Positions 47,380 to 59,719 are shown, counted from the first letter of the stretch. The stretch: DNA of 64,000 nt from Bedellia somnulentella (GCA_963576735.1 OY755173.1:12742873-12806872), one strand, 5' to 3'. Notes: generated by a model from the sequence alone, not told the origin. Program-made: numbers and translations.

Positions 47380-47570
47380 GCCCAGCACATCAGAATGGAG
47401 AGCACGCGAGCTCGTGCTGGCGTCGTCGCACTTTCTCCGCGGGGACGGCTTGTCTTGTCGCTGGTTGACATCATTTCGCGGCGAGGTTCGTGCGTTTCGC
47501 CCTCGCACTCTATTTGTGTCACGTGGTTCACGCGCCGAAACATGGCTGATAAAACCGTCCTGACAGCTTT
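47380..47570. promoter_or_regulatory. GC-rich island in intron 1, possible alternative promoter
   Basis: CpG-rich against an AT-rich intron, with no match to the repeats in the window. It is open in several frames because of composition. Near its end the plus strand has AACATGGCTGATAAAACC, a plausible start context. Could be an alternative first exon, an enhancer or a separate gene's promoter. Confidence 0.3.
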
Positions 47571-47771
47571 TGTCATTAGCTACCGAAGTCTAATGAACTT
47601 TGTTATTAGTTTCACTATTATAGAAGTTTGGTTTTTGGTTGTGAAACTTTGTTTGGCTGTTCAAGTATCCGCATCAAATCATGTAAAAGTATGTTTTAAT
47701 TTTTTACAATTTAGCAGATATAGGAAGCTAAAGTAGGAAAATATTATGATTCGAGTAAGCCATAATGAAAC

Positions 47772-47990
47772 ATTATTGGAGCGGAGCGCCATTTACCCCC
47801 GACTTTTGTATTTCGAATGTAACCTACTCCTAAACGGTATATCCGACCTCAACAAACATGATGGTCAAAGGCATCAAGGACAAGGTTGTGACAAAGAGAT
47901 TTTTGGAAAAATGTTATAATTGAGGAATGATCACCCTTTAAAGTTTCCCATGTAAGTGTATGGGAAACAACTATAAACAAAACTCGCCAC
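47772..47990 (+). repeat. dispersed repeat, copy 2 (pair with 24590)
   Basis: Has GCCATTTACCCCCGACTTTT, CCTACTCCT and a late TATGGGAAACAAC, in the same order as 24590-24790. Confidence 0.5.
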
Positions 47991-49889
47991 TTCGCTCCAA
48001 TTTGGCAACGCTAAGCATTCATGCCCATCTAGTATAGCTAGGTTTTCTACGCACAGGTCTATCTTACGTGTTTGTTAATCGTGAACTATAGACGTATTAG
48101 AAGAAACTGACATATTCAAACAAGAATTGTAAAACCGAGAAAACTGTGCCAATGTGTTATTCTCGTACGTGTACGAGGTTAAATATAAATGGGTTGATTA
48201 TTCTAAGAGTTGTAACACTTAGCACATGGATGGGGCACGGTGTAAAACAATAGGCCGTGAGAACTGGCGGCGATAACATTAGTATCATATTGTGTGTCAC
48301 CGAGTATCCGTCTGTCATCCATCATGCATACATCAGGTGTCATATGGTAGTAATTAAACTTGAAATAATTGACATAAATGACAACTAAGCTGCAAGTAGA
48401 AACCTTTTTGATGCCCAGAATAGCGGTACCAATTTAATTCCCTAATATCTTTACCCGTAAGATGATTTAAAACTCCCATGTCAGAGTGTCCCCTCTGATA
48501 AGTTTAGAGAATTTACAAGCATTATTGCAAGATTCTTTACTAATGTTCTGTTATTATGATCATGTCATCGAGTCATCGAAAATCTGATAAACTTATTTTA
48601 TACCAACTAAAAAAATATATACTAAGAAATCATTATAGAAAATCAACGGCAAACACTGAATCAAATTACTTGATAAAAATGTCTTGCTATTCAAAAGTTG
48701 TGCTCTAGTAAAATTTGTTCTTTACCATTTGAACAAAGATTTAAATCTTTATATGGAACTGCAAAGAAAGTCAGGATTCTTTATACTTAATCTAAATCAT
48801 CTTCTTGACAAACCATTGCCAATACTAATGTCTTTTTAATATGTTCTTGCCTAAGACCATATCCAGCAAAACCCATGGAGACAGGTGTTCATTAGAATAT
48901 GGTATTTAGGGCAAGTGTTCCGTAACAGTTTGTTCAAGTAGATCGCTTGCGTACGTCGGTACAGCTAGGTTCATGCTTGCTTTCTTTGCAAAGAATATTA
49001 GTTATCTTTATCGGTTTAAGCAACAATTTTAATTAATAATGACAGCAAAAAAAGCCTTGGCAGGCAGTCTTAGTTATTTTTTAAAGAAGAATCTTGGATT
49101 TTTTTATTTTGTTAAAAAACTGATGGCTATTTATGACGAATTCATTAATTATTATTTTTTTTGAATATACAAAATTCAGCAGTTCCCGTTTTTGGTCGAA
49201 TGATTATTTTGATTTAACAGTTAATATGTAGCAGATTATTTTTATTCTAACATTAGGTAATATACATAACGAATACAATTGGACACATGATTATCATTAT
49301 TTTCGCACTTAATCTTGACAAGTGTACTTGTTTAGTTGTACAAAGATAATAACTGGTTTGCAAGTCACTGCTGATCGCTGCTCAAATTTTAAAAGTTTAA
49401 TACAGCTTTTCAGCCGTTCATTCCACAAGATTGATAAAGGTTAGGGAAATAAAGTAAAAAGAGACAAATCTTCAGCTAAGTTTTCAAACTATATCCGTAT
49501 AAAGTGATGGCTTGCACTCATAATGCCAGGTTGCATTTAACTTCTAATATAACCTTACTTGTGTCTTATTTCAAAACTCTATGATATTGTCTAGACAGGT
49601 TAGCTTGAAAGGCTTTCCACAAACACACACATATTGTATTATGTGCCTTCTTGCGTGAACTTTACGCAAAAATCTACGTATCAAAACCTATAGCCCAAAA
49701 ACTTGCTCGAAACCCACTCATTTTTTTACTATCTTATAAAGTAGATATTTGTCAGCCATTTCCAATATGAATATCAAACTTGCACTTTTATTTGTCACCG
49801 TGTAAATTACCGTCGATTGCATGCACATTCGCTGTTATGATATGATGAGGTATCGATTCGAGTGGGGGACGCGAACACCTGTTCAATGA

Positions 49890-49990
49890 CATAGCGGTGC
49901 GGCGCGGCGCGGCGCGGTGCGGGTGCGGGACAGCGGCCGGGAATGCGAGAACGAGCTCATGCTGCCTCTACCGGTTCTCTGACCAACCAT
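49890..49990. promoter_or_regulatory. second GC-rich island in intron 1
   Basis: Contains GCGGTGCGGCGCGGCGCGG followed by GGGTGCGGGACAGCGGCCGG. It is compositionally unlike its surroundings. No exon with clear splice sites was identified. Beyond it, 49991-51820 shows no supported gene; a nearby GTCGCGATCATGGTC with a GTGGGT donor (about 50328-50375) was considered and not accepted. Confidence 0.3.
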
Positions 49991-51822
49991 CCAACGGTAT
50001 GAACGAATGCACCGTTTTGTTTACTTTCAGCCAGCAATGGTTCGTAAGACTTTCGAAAATATACGTCAACCACTTTAGTACTTTAGCTGAAATCGATACG
50101 TATTTTGGATAACCATGGTATCTGAGGAAATAAAAAATATCTGTATACACGGTCACATTGTCACGATAAGATTAGATTAGCCGGTGCTCTTGAATTTGAA
50201 TAGTTACCTGAAAGCAAAGTCAAGTTTGAAATAAAATACAGAAATGTTTTGTTTTCGCGGATTTGTGTTTATGAACTTGGCGATTTGGCAAAGATGACGT
50301 GATTTCTATAAATATGATTTAGATGGAGTCGCGATCATGGTCTCACTGCGCTATGTCATCATCGCACTCGGTGGGTGACGTTATCTTAATCAGTATTCTT
50401 ACCTCATTGCCGCGCTCGTGCTCCAAACAAACTGCATTCTTAATTGCTTCAAATTTTATCTTGTTGCTCGCATATGTTATACCGGCATCAAATTTATTAT
50501 TTCAATGCCTGCCTTCAGAAAAAACAAGATTCGCTCTTTCATCGATAGATATATGTAAAAAGGCCAGAAAAGTTATGTACTGTTGAGTTGAGTGTCACTC
50601 AAAAGAAAGTAGACACCAATCAGTTTGATTCAGAGTATTCAGAGCCTGATGTGATGAAGCTTGTTGCAATTTATTTCGAGTGAATATGAAATAAGTAATA
50701 AAAGAATAGGATTCTAGTATTTCTACTTTTATATGTAGTCTAGTTTAGTGTTGGATTCGGTTATCTTCAAAATAAGATTACACGAGATTCGCTAAAACTA
50801 GTTTCTTATTTTTTGTAGATTTCTCTTACTTTTTAATATGATTGAATGGCTTACAGTGCTAACATATTACTACATATATCTTGTTGCTATTTATTAACAC
50901 ATATCATACCAACGTTATACACTATTTCAAATAAGATCCAACCATAGAAGGGAACGTATCGATATTTGAAAATAAGCCGGTTGTTGAAACTGGTATTATA
51001 TCTAGTACTCCGTGTTTTACCGAAGTACTCAAACGCTGCAAAATGATTGTATATTACGCAACGAGAATGGCTACAGGTTGGTCTGTCCACAGTTCATACC
51101 ACTACCTTCGTACAAATACAAACCAACAAAGGAATGCGTTCAAGGGCTGCCCAAGTACCCAATGGTCGTTATTTTAACAATACCTAGCCAGCGATTCTAC
51201 CTGCGCTAAACACAGAGACTTTAGTTTTGGATGGCTAAAATAAGTGAAGGTAAATTAACGAAAACCGTGTAATATTAAAATGTTCGCTTACTAAATACTA
51301 GCATTTTCTAGAAAGTTCAAGAAATGCTGAATCATAGTCAACTTTATTCAAAACGCTAAGGCTATTTGTGGAAATTTATTCTTTCTTACACTTCGATCGA
51401 TTCTTGTGTTCTAGGCGTGACGTAATAATAAGTTGACCTTGTGATATCCATATAGAAAAACAACCATGTTCTGTGTTGGTGTTAATATGGCAAGACACGT
51501 AATATCGGTCACTCCATTTATGGAGTCCTTACTCATCTGCCCACATTTTCACTGCTTTTTAATTTATATTTAATTATACATATTGCACTTGCTGCGATTG
51601 ATATTTATTGCAATACGTTGTCCAAAGCGATAGGGAAATCAGTGTTAAAAGAATCTTAGAATTTTAGCCTTAGCCTAACTTATTTTAGTGTTTAAGTAAA
51701 TTGTTTACCATAATATGGTATGCGGAAATATGTTTTCGAGTCAGATTCACTTAAAATTCACTGGGGTACCCCCAGTTGTTTTTCATTTCAAATTCAAATA
51801 TAGATATTATACACGAATTGCA

Positions 51823-52055
51823 GCACTTCCCCATTTCTTCCCGTTGGTTTTGTAGGAGGTGAATAAGGGTATTGAGGCTTTTCAAGTGATTTTTGGAGAC
51901 CCATCACCACCAACCTTTATTTCCAATAGTTCCAAAGTAGTTGTAGTAGTAGTAGTATTATCAACTTCCAAAAGTGCCCGAGGAATTTCTTATTCTGAAG
52001 TTCTGGCTACCCCTTCTAGGTATTTATAGCCGTGAAGATAATGTATATGTATGTA
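51823..52055 (+). repeat. SINE A copy, 5' truncated and diverged
   Basis: From CCCCATTTCTTCCCG to TATTTATAGCCGTGAAGATA with a TATG tail. A GTAGTAGTAGTA insertion lies in the middle. Confidence 0.8.
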
Positions 52056-52139
52056 AAATTTTACCGTGACATAAATAAATAAAGTAGCATGTCAAACATA
52101 TTCTCAATCTTCTTTGATTAAATTATATTCCGCGTTTTC

Positions 52140-52385
52140 GCCCAGGTAATAAAAACTCGATAGTTGTTGGGACCGATGCTAAGGGTCTCGAAAAAGCGAA
52201 ATAACATTAATCTTGATGAAGACCATAATTTCACTGCATTTGCTATTGAGACCCTTGGTCCACGGTGTCGAAGTGCACGTCGATTTTTTAAGAAATTTTG
52301 TTGCGCTTGGTGGAGACGTCAACCTATAGCTATCAGCTTGGCGATACAATTGGGTAATGCCGGCAACCAGAATAAAGTGACATAA
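52140..52385 (+). pseudogene. C-terminal remnant of a retrotransposon polyprotein
   Basis: Frame 52164-52385 reads DEDHNFTAFAIETLGPRCRS, ARRFFKKFC and ISLAIQLGNAGNQ. The pattern F.PFAIETLGPWC..AR.F followed by RISLAIQRGNAASI is familiar from the C-terminal tail of some insect retrotransposon polyproteins, from memory. It is degraded and ends only 45 bp before coding exon 2 of the MARVEL gene. Confidence 0.5.
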
Positions 52386-52430
52386 ACCTTAAAATGAATG
52401 AAACTCATTGAAATCTTTCGGTATTTCCAG

Positions 52431-52589
52431 ATCGTGGGTATTTTATGCATGTCTCTGGCGACTCCGTACTACTCGCCATGGTTCGTGTTCGTCGCCGTCA
52501 CCTCCTTCATCACCACCCTCATGTGGAGCTTCGTCTACTTCCTCAGCATCAGAGAAGCGTTGCGGATCCCCATCAACTGGGTTTTATCT
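52431..52589 (+). CDS. MARVEL-domain membrane protein, coding exon 2
   Basis: Encodes residues 52-104, phase 0 at both ends (acceptor GGTATTTCCAG, donor GTAAGT at 52590). It completes span 1 (about residues 44-61, GILKIIELIVGILCMSLA) and holds span 2 (about 67-89, WFVFVAVTSFITTLMWSFVY). A short polar loop (REALRIPINW) leads to span 3. The codons are clearly GC-richer than the surrounding introns, as expected for a conserved exon. Overlapping open frames in the other two phases are shadows. Confidence 0.92.
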
Positions 52590-52978
52590 GTAAGTTTATT
52601 TGGTTTTTTTTAAACAGTGCAATGCACTATTAAAATTCCTTATTATTTTATATGGAATTAATTAGAAAAATTTATAAAATATGTGTTGTTTAGAATTTTT
52701 TCTTGAGCTAACCACGAAGGAGAGTTTTGAAACTTCATAAAATAATATAAAAAAAACACTTTTAACCGGTGAATACATACAAAAAATATAATCAATTACG
52801 TCACTTATCGTGGCGTTTCTTGGTTGCAAAGAAAATAGAAAGAATAATCACTTAGAACTCATATTTTTCATACAATTTTATGCCGTTAAATATAATGAGC
52901 GTGAAACTAGTGTTAGAACGACTTTATATAATGATATAATTAGTAAGGTAAATAAACGAAGCATTGTTTCTGTTTCAG

Positions 52979-53092
52979 GAGTTGATAAGTACGAGCATAG
53001 AAGCAGTGATGTATTTCATCGCGTTCATAGTGCTGTTCGCCGCCACCGCGCACATCTACTCGTACCACTACGGAGCCAACGTGGCCGCAGCC
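52979..53092 (+). CDS. MARVEL-domain membrane protein, coding exon 3
   Basis: Encodes residues 105-142, phase 0 at both ends (acceptor TGTTTCAG, donor GTGAGT at 53093). It contains span 3 (about 104-126, ELISTSIEAVMYFIAFIVLF). The following AATAHIYSYHYGANVAAA is the extracellular loop and the start of span 4, a pattern familiar in insect MARVEL/CMTM proteins. Intron 2 (52590-52978) is short and plain. Confidence 0.92.
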
Positions 53093-53997
53093 GTGAGTAA
53101 AACCGATTTATCAGCTTTTTATTACCGAACATCGCTCGTGTTCCTCCTTCCCATGCGAAACCTACTGTGAACACAATGTAACACGGATAACAATACACTC
53201 GTCACGCAGCTAGCCCATCTTTACTGTAGTGCCATATCAACCGTTTATACAACATTAAGCCTGCTCCACACAATAAGATGTTCATTCATTTGGATTTTGT
53301 GGTTTTTCCGGTCTGCCAACTTGAATTTATGCAAGATATAATGTCGGGCCAATTTCATAATCGCACCTACACAGTACTCCCACATTTTACTTGTATCCAA
53401 ATGAATATTTAGATATACGGAACAGTCTGCTTACCTAGCTGCCAAATACGGCCCACTGTGGAATTTAATATCACTTAGACCTGTACGACCAGAACATTAA
53501 CACTCCAACTGGTTTTATTGGTTGTTGTGGTTAAAAAACATTATTGACTCGTTTCTTATCAACATAAATTACCTCTGCAACTAGAGACTTTAAATCAGAA
53601 TAAATAAGTCAGAATGGAAGAAATATGTTAGACACTAACATCGATTACGAGTATCGGCGCAATACAATATGTGCATACTGCGTTTACGTTTCTATGTCTA
53701 TCTATCTATCTATCCAAGACTCTAAAGTTCCCTATATAAGCATGTTTAGGCAGAGCGCGATTTTTATCTTTTTCATGGGATTAGTGTTTTACGCTTCTTA
53801 TGGAGACAATTCTCCTTGCGAGAAACCTCAAAGGCATAAAATTCATTGTTCTACTTACTTTGGGGATAACTTAAAACGTGATGTGATGTAACCATGCATT
53901 ATATTAATAAAGCATGAAACTAAGTAAAAGAAAAGCCGTATATATGTTTTATAGAGAATAATATTTCAATTTCATTAATATTTTGTTATAATTTTAG

Positions 53998-54087
53998 GTG
54001 TTTGGTATATTAATGACGGCTGCGTATGGCGCCAGTTCGTACCTGCTGTACCAGGAGCACAAGAGCACCGTGGAGGCGACGGCGTGA
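53998..54087 (+). CDS. MARVEL-domain membrane protein, coding exon 4 and stop
   Basis: Encodes residues 143-171 and TGA at 54085-54087 (acceptor ATTTTAG). It completes span 4 (about 137-160, VFGILMTAAYGASSYLLY) and ends with a short cytosolic tail QEHKSTVEATA. Intron 3 (53093-53997) is AT-rich and without recognised features apart from a short TCTA repeat at about 53698-53713. Confidence 0.92.
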   Translation: MFGILMTAAYGASSYLLYQEHKSTVEATA

Positions 54088-55345
54088 GCCCGACTCTCGT
54101 ACAACTCCTCCTGGTCACTACATAGATATGCAATTTATTATTAATAATAAGGCTACTTCTTTCATACACCTTATTTAATTCTTATATTATATACTTTTCT
54201 TATGATTTATTTCCTATTGCTATGTAGACATCGTGAAAAACAAATATAATATACGATCCGTCACATACCATAGGAATTAAATCAGTTTTCTTGCATTTTA
54301 CTTGGGTATTTAAAATGTTGTGTTGTTATGCATTGCATAGTATAAATTAGGTAAGTCTATCATTTTTTGAAACAGTACGACTGATTACAAGTAATGGATA
54401 AATGATTTGTTTGAGTGTTGTATTTTTAAATCAGATACTTTTAAATATTTTAAGTCTTGTATTTATCTTTAGTTTGACCCCGTATGTCTGGTCAATCCGA
54501 AAAATTGTTTCATTGAAGCTTGTTAAAATTTCACTTTATTAATCGAATATTACCACTTTGTTAATTGTATAATTTTTAGAGCAAAAGCAAAAATATTGAG
54601 AGATATGTATTATTTTATCGTCTGTGTTCAAAACCATATCAGGTATATGAGTATCATAGTTAAAGATTTTGGGAAATATTCATCATGTATTGTTGCAGTG
54701 GCACCTGTATTTTATCAAAGTGATATATTTTAACTCTTGTACGTCACTTTTCATCATATTGTTACATATGTAAGTTTTTATAGATTAACAAAGATTTAGC
54801 CTAGTCCTGTTATACATTTTCTTACTGTTATTGCTGCTAAATTTCATCCTCATACTTAACTTTTCACGTAGCAGCTTAGAAAAAAAACACGTGCGTTCAC
54901 ATTTTGATAGATTCGTCATATTTTAGATAAACTTAACCTTTGTTGTAACGGTCATTTCTATTTTGATATTTCTATGTAGACAGAATAATCACTATTCAGT
55001 AACTTTTTTGCAACTACTGTGAAACTTTTGTTTCTTTGTGAGGTTCCATGGTTTTGTTTATATTAAAACGTGAAGTAAAATCTTTGTATCGCTTGTCACA
55101 AAAATTGCGCGCATGAAAGAGTGTGGAACTTCGTGTTCCTAGTTCATATAGAGAAAAAGCGAAAATTTAATATTTGTTAAAATCTATATGTTACATATAT
55201 TACACACAACACCATGTTATACATTAATAAAAATAGTAGTTATATATTGAATACATTATGGTAAAGTTTCGACCATTAGTATTACCAAATCCAAATAGTA
55301 CTTCGTATATAAAATATCAATAAAAGATTTCAGATTTAACGTCTA
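54088..55345 (+). terminator. 3' UTR and polyadenylation signals of the MARVEL gene
   Basis: Noncoding and AT-rich after the stop codon. AATAAA occurs at 55226-55231 and 55319-55324, giving a long 3' UTR of about 1.15-1.25 kb if used. Earlier non-canonical sites are possible. Confidence 0.5.
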
Positions 55346-56579
55346 TGTGACGATATTGTTATTGTTACAACAACCATATCTGAAGACAATATTATTTAGA
55401 TTTTAAATAGCTAATTCAAACAGATTTGAGACTCGTAACGTAACTATATGAATGTTCAAGGCTAGCTTATTGTTTGCAGCCGTTATTTTTCACAGCTTGG
55501 TCAATTATTGTGTTAGAAAATCAGTAAACACGTAGTAGTGTGGCCGAGATCATATTATATTACCATTTCAATACAAAATATATTTAAAAATCTAATGAAA
55601 TCAGGTGTTTCAATGTTTCTAATGTTGCACCTTTAGTTTTCTTTGTAAAGTCCCATTATAGAATGTCTTGGAAAATGCAGATGTACTGTTAGCAAACTTT
55701 ATTTATACTTACATGTACCTTAAGTGATTCCTGGTGATAATCTTTAATTAATCGTAAATATGAACGACACTTCACTTTTATAGGCATATTTTGTAGGTTC
55801 ACACAATTTTCAAGAGCTATAAAATTTCAATTCTTATTTATTAGAGAATTATAAACCGTTTTATTACGCCATGGAATTCTGTCTAAACATCAAATCTGTG
55901 ACATTAAGTTTATTTACATAAAGATCGAAATGTATGTTTCAGTGAATTGTAACGTAGAAGTGCACTGATTTGTATTTTATTATTCATGTATTTTGGAGAA
56001 ATATTATAAATGGTTTTTAGTGCTACATAGCATATACGCTTGTGATCAAAAAGGATCAATAAATAACATGGAAAAACATATAAATACTTTTTCATAGCTC
56101 TGCGACGAAATAAAAAAGTTGATCGCTCTGATTAAACCACGTATTTATATAAATCAAAAAGCAAGTCACTATTTTTGTTCCGATAAAAACGTTTAGTAAT
56201 TATTTTGTTTTACATCCATTGTTTTATACACGGTCACAATCACAATGAATAGTGTTATTTCAATACGATTGTTTAGAAAAATGGGAATTGCCTATAAAAA
56301 TACTAGCGTTACGAGTATATTGGTTGGTTTAGAAAAAGAATTGCGAAGAAATCAAAATGTATGGTTATTAACAGAAACGCTAGTCTATAAATGCTTCTTA
56401 AAAACAAAATATTGTAGAAGTTTTTCTATTTTTGTGAACTTATGTCTTAAAGAAATATTAGCAAATATGCAAAAGAAGAAGGATGTTATGGTAAAATAAT
56501 TTAACAAGTATTAAGAAAATAAATAAACTTTGTAACAAATATTGTGTTTACTTTTGAAGTCATATATGTAATGTAAGTA
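55346..56579. other. noncoding, one short unassigned open frame
   Basis: AT-rich. A plus-strand frame at 56245-56499 (84 codons, Lys-rich, no domain seen) is followed by an AATAAATAAA at 56518. It is probably chance. Confidence 0.35.
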
Positions 56580-56690
56580 CCGAATATATAGAGCCAAGGT
56601 ATGTTGTTAGAAGACGGCCACGTAAGACGTTTTAATTTAATACTGGGTAGAAAAAGTCTGGAAAAAGATTAAATCCTGAAGTAACTCATA
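56580..56690 (+). repeat. LINE 3' end fragment
   Basis: TATATAGAGCCAAGGTATGT and AGAAGACGGCCACGTAAGACG encode a degraded RRRPRKTF motif, matching the LINE piece at 3005-3060. Confidence 0.5.
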
Positions 56691-56696
56691 AAAAAA

Positions 56697-56937
56697 ACAT
56701 ACATCTATACTCACTGCTATAAATCCCTAAAAGGGGTAGCCAGAGCTTAAGAATTTTATATTATTTATACTCTTTACGAAGTTGAGTGTGGAAAAAATTA
56801 TAAACTAAATGTTGTTGATGATGAAGTCTCGAACAGCATCGTCTAAAACTCACTAAAAACCCTCAATACCCTTGGTCGTCTCTAACGAACACTTGCGAGA
56901 ACAAATGGCATAGTGCCATTTTAATCCACACTGTAGT
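56697..56937 (-). repeat. SINE A copy, diverged
   Basis: From ACATCTATACTCACTGCTATA at the left to GCCATTTTAATCCACACTGTAG at the right. Numerous substitutions mark it as old. Confidence 0.75.
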
Positions 56938-57157
56938 GGGGGTTGGCTTGCTTGCTGCGTTTAGCAATCTTATTAAATGAGAATGTCATTTGTAAACAAA
57001 TCTACATAACAGTTCAAGGGCATCTATCTACCATTAACCGATCTGTGACAAAATATATTAAACATAATATATGTAAAGAAATCGAATATGTATTCGGTTT
57101 ATTATTTCAACCACGCTGAAATGTTTTCAAAAGGTTTAAAAATAAATAAATTTATTA

Positions 57158-59651
57158 TCTATACTTATAATAAATCTGTAGAGAGGTCAATTCTGTACAT
57201 GAAATATATTTTAAAAATAACTATCAGGGGGTGATAAGTGATCGATACTGATGCCAAAAATGCAATCAGTAAAATTTTTGTCTGTCTGTCTGTCTGTCGG
57301 TTTGTATGTTCCCTATGGAAACAAAAACTACTCGACAGATTTTGACGAAACTAGGCACAATTATTCTTTATACTCCTGGGCAGGTTATGGAATACTTTTC
57401 AGCAGAGTAGTGAAGGGGTATTTTGGGGAATTTTGGGAAAACGAGAGAAATTATCAATTTTTAAGCTTCCGTCGCGTGTACAGCCTTAATAGTTAAAGTA
57501 ACATAGAAATTATGTATTGCGGAAATGTTCTCCATAAAATTATCAAAAAAATATCCCGCAACAGCATATATCTATCTTTTATGGTTGACTCACAATAACA
57601 CGTGTAACTCCTGATAGCTTAGCAGTTCGGAGCATTCTGATTATATTTGTTTCTCATTCATCCCTAATTTAAAAAAGTTAACATTATTACCTATTCAATG
57701 AAAAAAGAATCATAGAAATCGGCAGAGAAACACCAAAATTATTCATGAAATAAGCCATCTCGCCCGTGCCCAAAAACCAAATCCTTACTAATTTACATAT
57801 TAAATACTAGATGGCGCCAGTAGTTGGTATGGTTTCTTTTTTAACTCGCTTATATTAGTTTATATTATAGCTTATATAAGCCGGCTTCGTAAAAGGAAAA
57901 GGAACCCGGGAGCAAATCCTGACTGTGCGCCAGATCATCGAGAAAGCCAGAGAATTTAACAAGCCCACTTATATTTGCTTTGTTGATTTTTCAAAGGCGT
58001 TTGACTCAGTGAAATGGCCGAAACTTTGGAAAACTCTGCTAGAGATGGGTACACCAACACACCTTGTGCACCTTTTGAGACGCCTCTACGAGAATAGGAC
58101 TGCGTCAGTGAGAGCAGACGAGATGCTTTCAGACCACTTCCACCCTAGTGCGGGAGTCCGTCAAGGATGCATTATTTCTCCGCTTCTGTTCAACATCTAC
58201 ACAGAGCTGATAATGAGAGTTTCCCTCGAAGACTGGATGGACGGTATCACAATCGGTTGCCTGAGAATCTCGAACCTGCGCTACGCAGATGACACCACCC
58301 TATTCGCAAGCAGTATGCGAGATATGGAAGACCTGCTGCATAAGATGGAAAGTGTCAGTTTGGAATTTGGCCTTAAGATAAATCGCAGTAAGACGAAGAT
58401 GATGATTATAGATCGTGCCAACAACAACATGCCTGAAGTCACGAAAATTGCAAATTGTGACGTTGTACAATCATACGTCTATCTGGGAGCGCTGATATCC
58501 AACAATGGCGGATGCGTGGACGAAATAAAGCGACGAATGGCGATTGCAAGGTCTTCTATGGATAGACTTAGAAAAATATGGAAGAACCGCAACATCACCA
58601 AAGCCACAAAGACCCGGCTAGTCAGAGCGCTTGTGTTCCCCATATTCCTTTATGCTGCAGAGACATGGACGCTTCGGGACAGCGAGAAGAAGAGGATTGA
58701 TGCTCTTGAGATGTGGTGCTGGAGGAAAATGCTTGGGATATCGTGGGCAGAGTTCCGTACCAATGACTCAATCCTCCAAGAACTAGGTGTCAAACAGCGC
58801 CTATCATCTATAGTCCAAGCTCGTATCCTAACCTTCTTCGGACATATATCTCGACGCGGGCGCATGTCAATCGAGCGACTGGTGGTACAGGGCAGAGTAG
58901 ACGGCACCCGAATGCGTGGTCGATCACCAATGAGATGGACGGACCAAATCAAAGCAGCGCTGGATGACCCCCTGTACCAATGCACCAAAAAAACAGCCCT
59001 CAGAGAGGAATGGCGACGAATTGTGCGGCGGGTCACCCAACCAAAATGACGACCACGACCACTCTGTCAAGAGTGTTACGACTGAGAAGATATTAGTTTC
59101 ACCTGTATGTATGTATGTAACCGACTCCTTTAAACTCGATTTTGACCCACTTTAACCGGACCGATTTAAATTCAAATTTGTACACTTATCGAGAATCAGG
59201 GACAGTATAATATTTTATAGTTTCATCCCATTATCCTGATTAGGGTCGCCAGGATTAAATAATTTCATAAAATTCAATAGTAAAAAAACTAAAAGACACG
59301 CTTTTAAAGCACATCAAACTAAAAAGTGAAAAGTAATTCCTAATATAAGCTGAAAACGGTAATGAACAAAACATACTGGTATTATTGTGAAAAGGCGTGG
59401 GGCGCTCTGTGCCATATTTTTCGTCTATCGAGCTAAGTTGTTATAAATACTTCATAGTGTTTCAACTCAAGTTAAAAATTGGAGATCCTGAACCGTTCAT
59501 ACAAGCACATTCAAAATCACAAAGCCACACTTCAGGAGTGCTATAAGTTGCAATCATTGCGCTAAATTTCAGAAAGCTTGAGCAGTTATTAAAGAAATCT
59601 CAGATATTAAAACTACATCGCTACCCGTGCGAAGCTGGGCCGATCCACTAG
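57158..59651 (+). mobile_element. Helitron interrupted by an RTE retrotransposon
   Basis: Begins TCTATACTTATAATAAATC after A57157. It contains the TCTGTCTGTCTGTCTG run and ACTACTCGACAGATTTTGAC, and ends ACCCGTGCGAAGCTGGGCC to CACTAG at 59651, followed by T59652. TC..CTAG ends and an A|T target are Helitron hallmarks. A GC-containing CCCG..GGG hairpin lies near the 3' end. No Rep/helicase gene is present. The middle (57880 to about 59115) is a separate LINE. Confidence 0.75.
57880..59049 (+). CDS. RTE-clade LINE reverse transcriptase (5' truncated)
   Basis: Open from 57880 (a stop precedes it) to the TGA at 59047-59049. The first in-frame ATG is downstream at 57925, so no native start survives. 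The frame begins GFVKGKGTREQILTV. Motif A is ICFVDFSKAFDSV (catalytic Asp), motif B GVRQGCIISPLLFNIY, motif C LRYADDTTLFA (catalytic YADD), and the next LKINRSKTKMM. The C-terminal part has YVYLGALISNNG, FLYAAETWTLRD, LEMWCWRKMLGISW and RRIVRRVTQPK, typical of RTE elements. The endonuclease domain is missing through 5' truncation. The RT frame itself is intact over 389 codons, so the insertion is recent relative to its neighbours. A TGTATGTATG tail follows at about 59103-59118. Confidence 0.92.
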   Translation, partial: AGFVKGKGTREQILTVRQIIEKAREFNKPTYICFVDFSKAFDSVKWPKLWKTLLEMGTPTHLVHLLRRLYENRTASVRADEMLSDHFHPSAGVRQGCIISPLLFNIYTELIMRVSLEDWMDGITIGCLRISNLRYADDTTLFASSMRDMEDLLHKMESVSLEFGLKINRSKTKMMIIDRANNNMPEVTKIANCDVVQSYVYLGALISNNGGCVDEIKRRMAIARSSMDRLRKIWKNRNITKATKTRLVRALVFPIFLYAAETWTLRDSEKKRIDALEMWCWRKMLGISWAEFRTNDSILQELGVKQRLSSIVQARILTFFGHISRRGRMSIERLVVQGRVDGTRMRGRSPMRWTDQIKAALDDPLYQCTKKTALREEWRRIVRRVTQPK

Positions 59652-59719
59652 TAGATATTAAATTCAACAATAATGCGCGGTCCATTACAGAGTCATGTCA
59701 TGACTCTTGGCTAAAAATG

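Larger units (their letters stand above)
38842..52430 (+). other. first intron (13.6 kb) of the MARVEL gene
   Basis: Runs from GTAAGT to the GGTATTTCCAG acceptor. It contains the Ginger-like element and several retroposon pieces listed separately. The stretches 38842-43344, 44980-45540, 45651-46382, 46623-47380 and 47991-49890 show no supported exon. Short open frames at 42241-42489 and 43018-43272 have no recognisable domain. Confidence 0.85.

Noticed and set aside
50323..50586. 87-codon plus-strand frame
   Set aside because: Hydrophobic but without a recognisable family; start and splice evidence are weak.
58650..59036. 128-codon minus-strand frame
   Set aside because: Antisense of the RTE reverse transcriptase.
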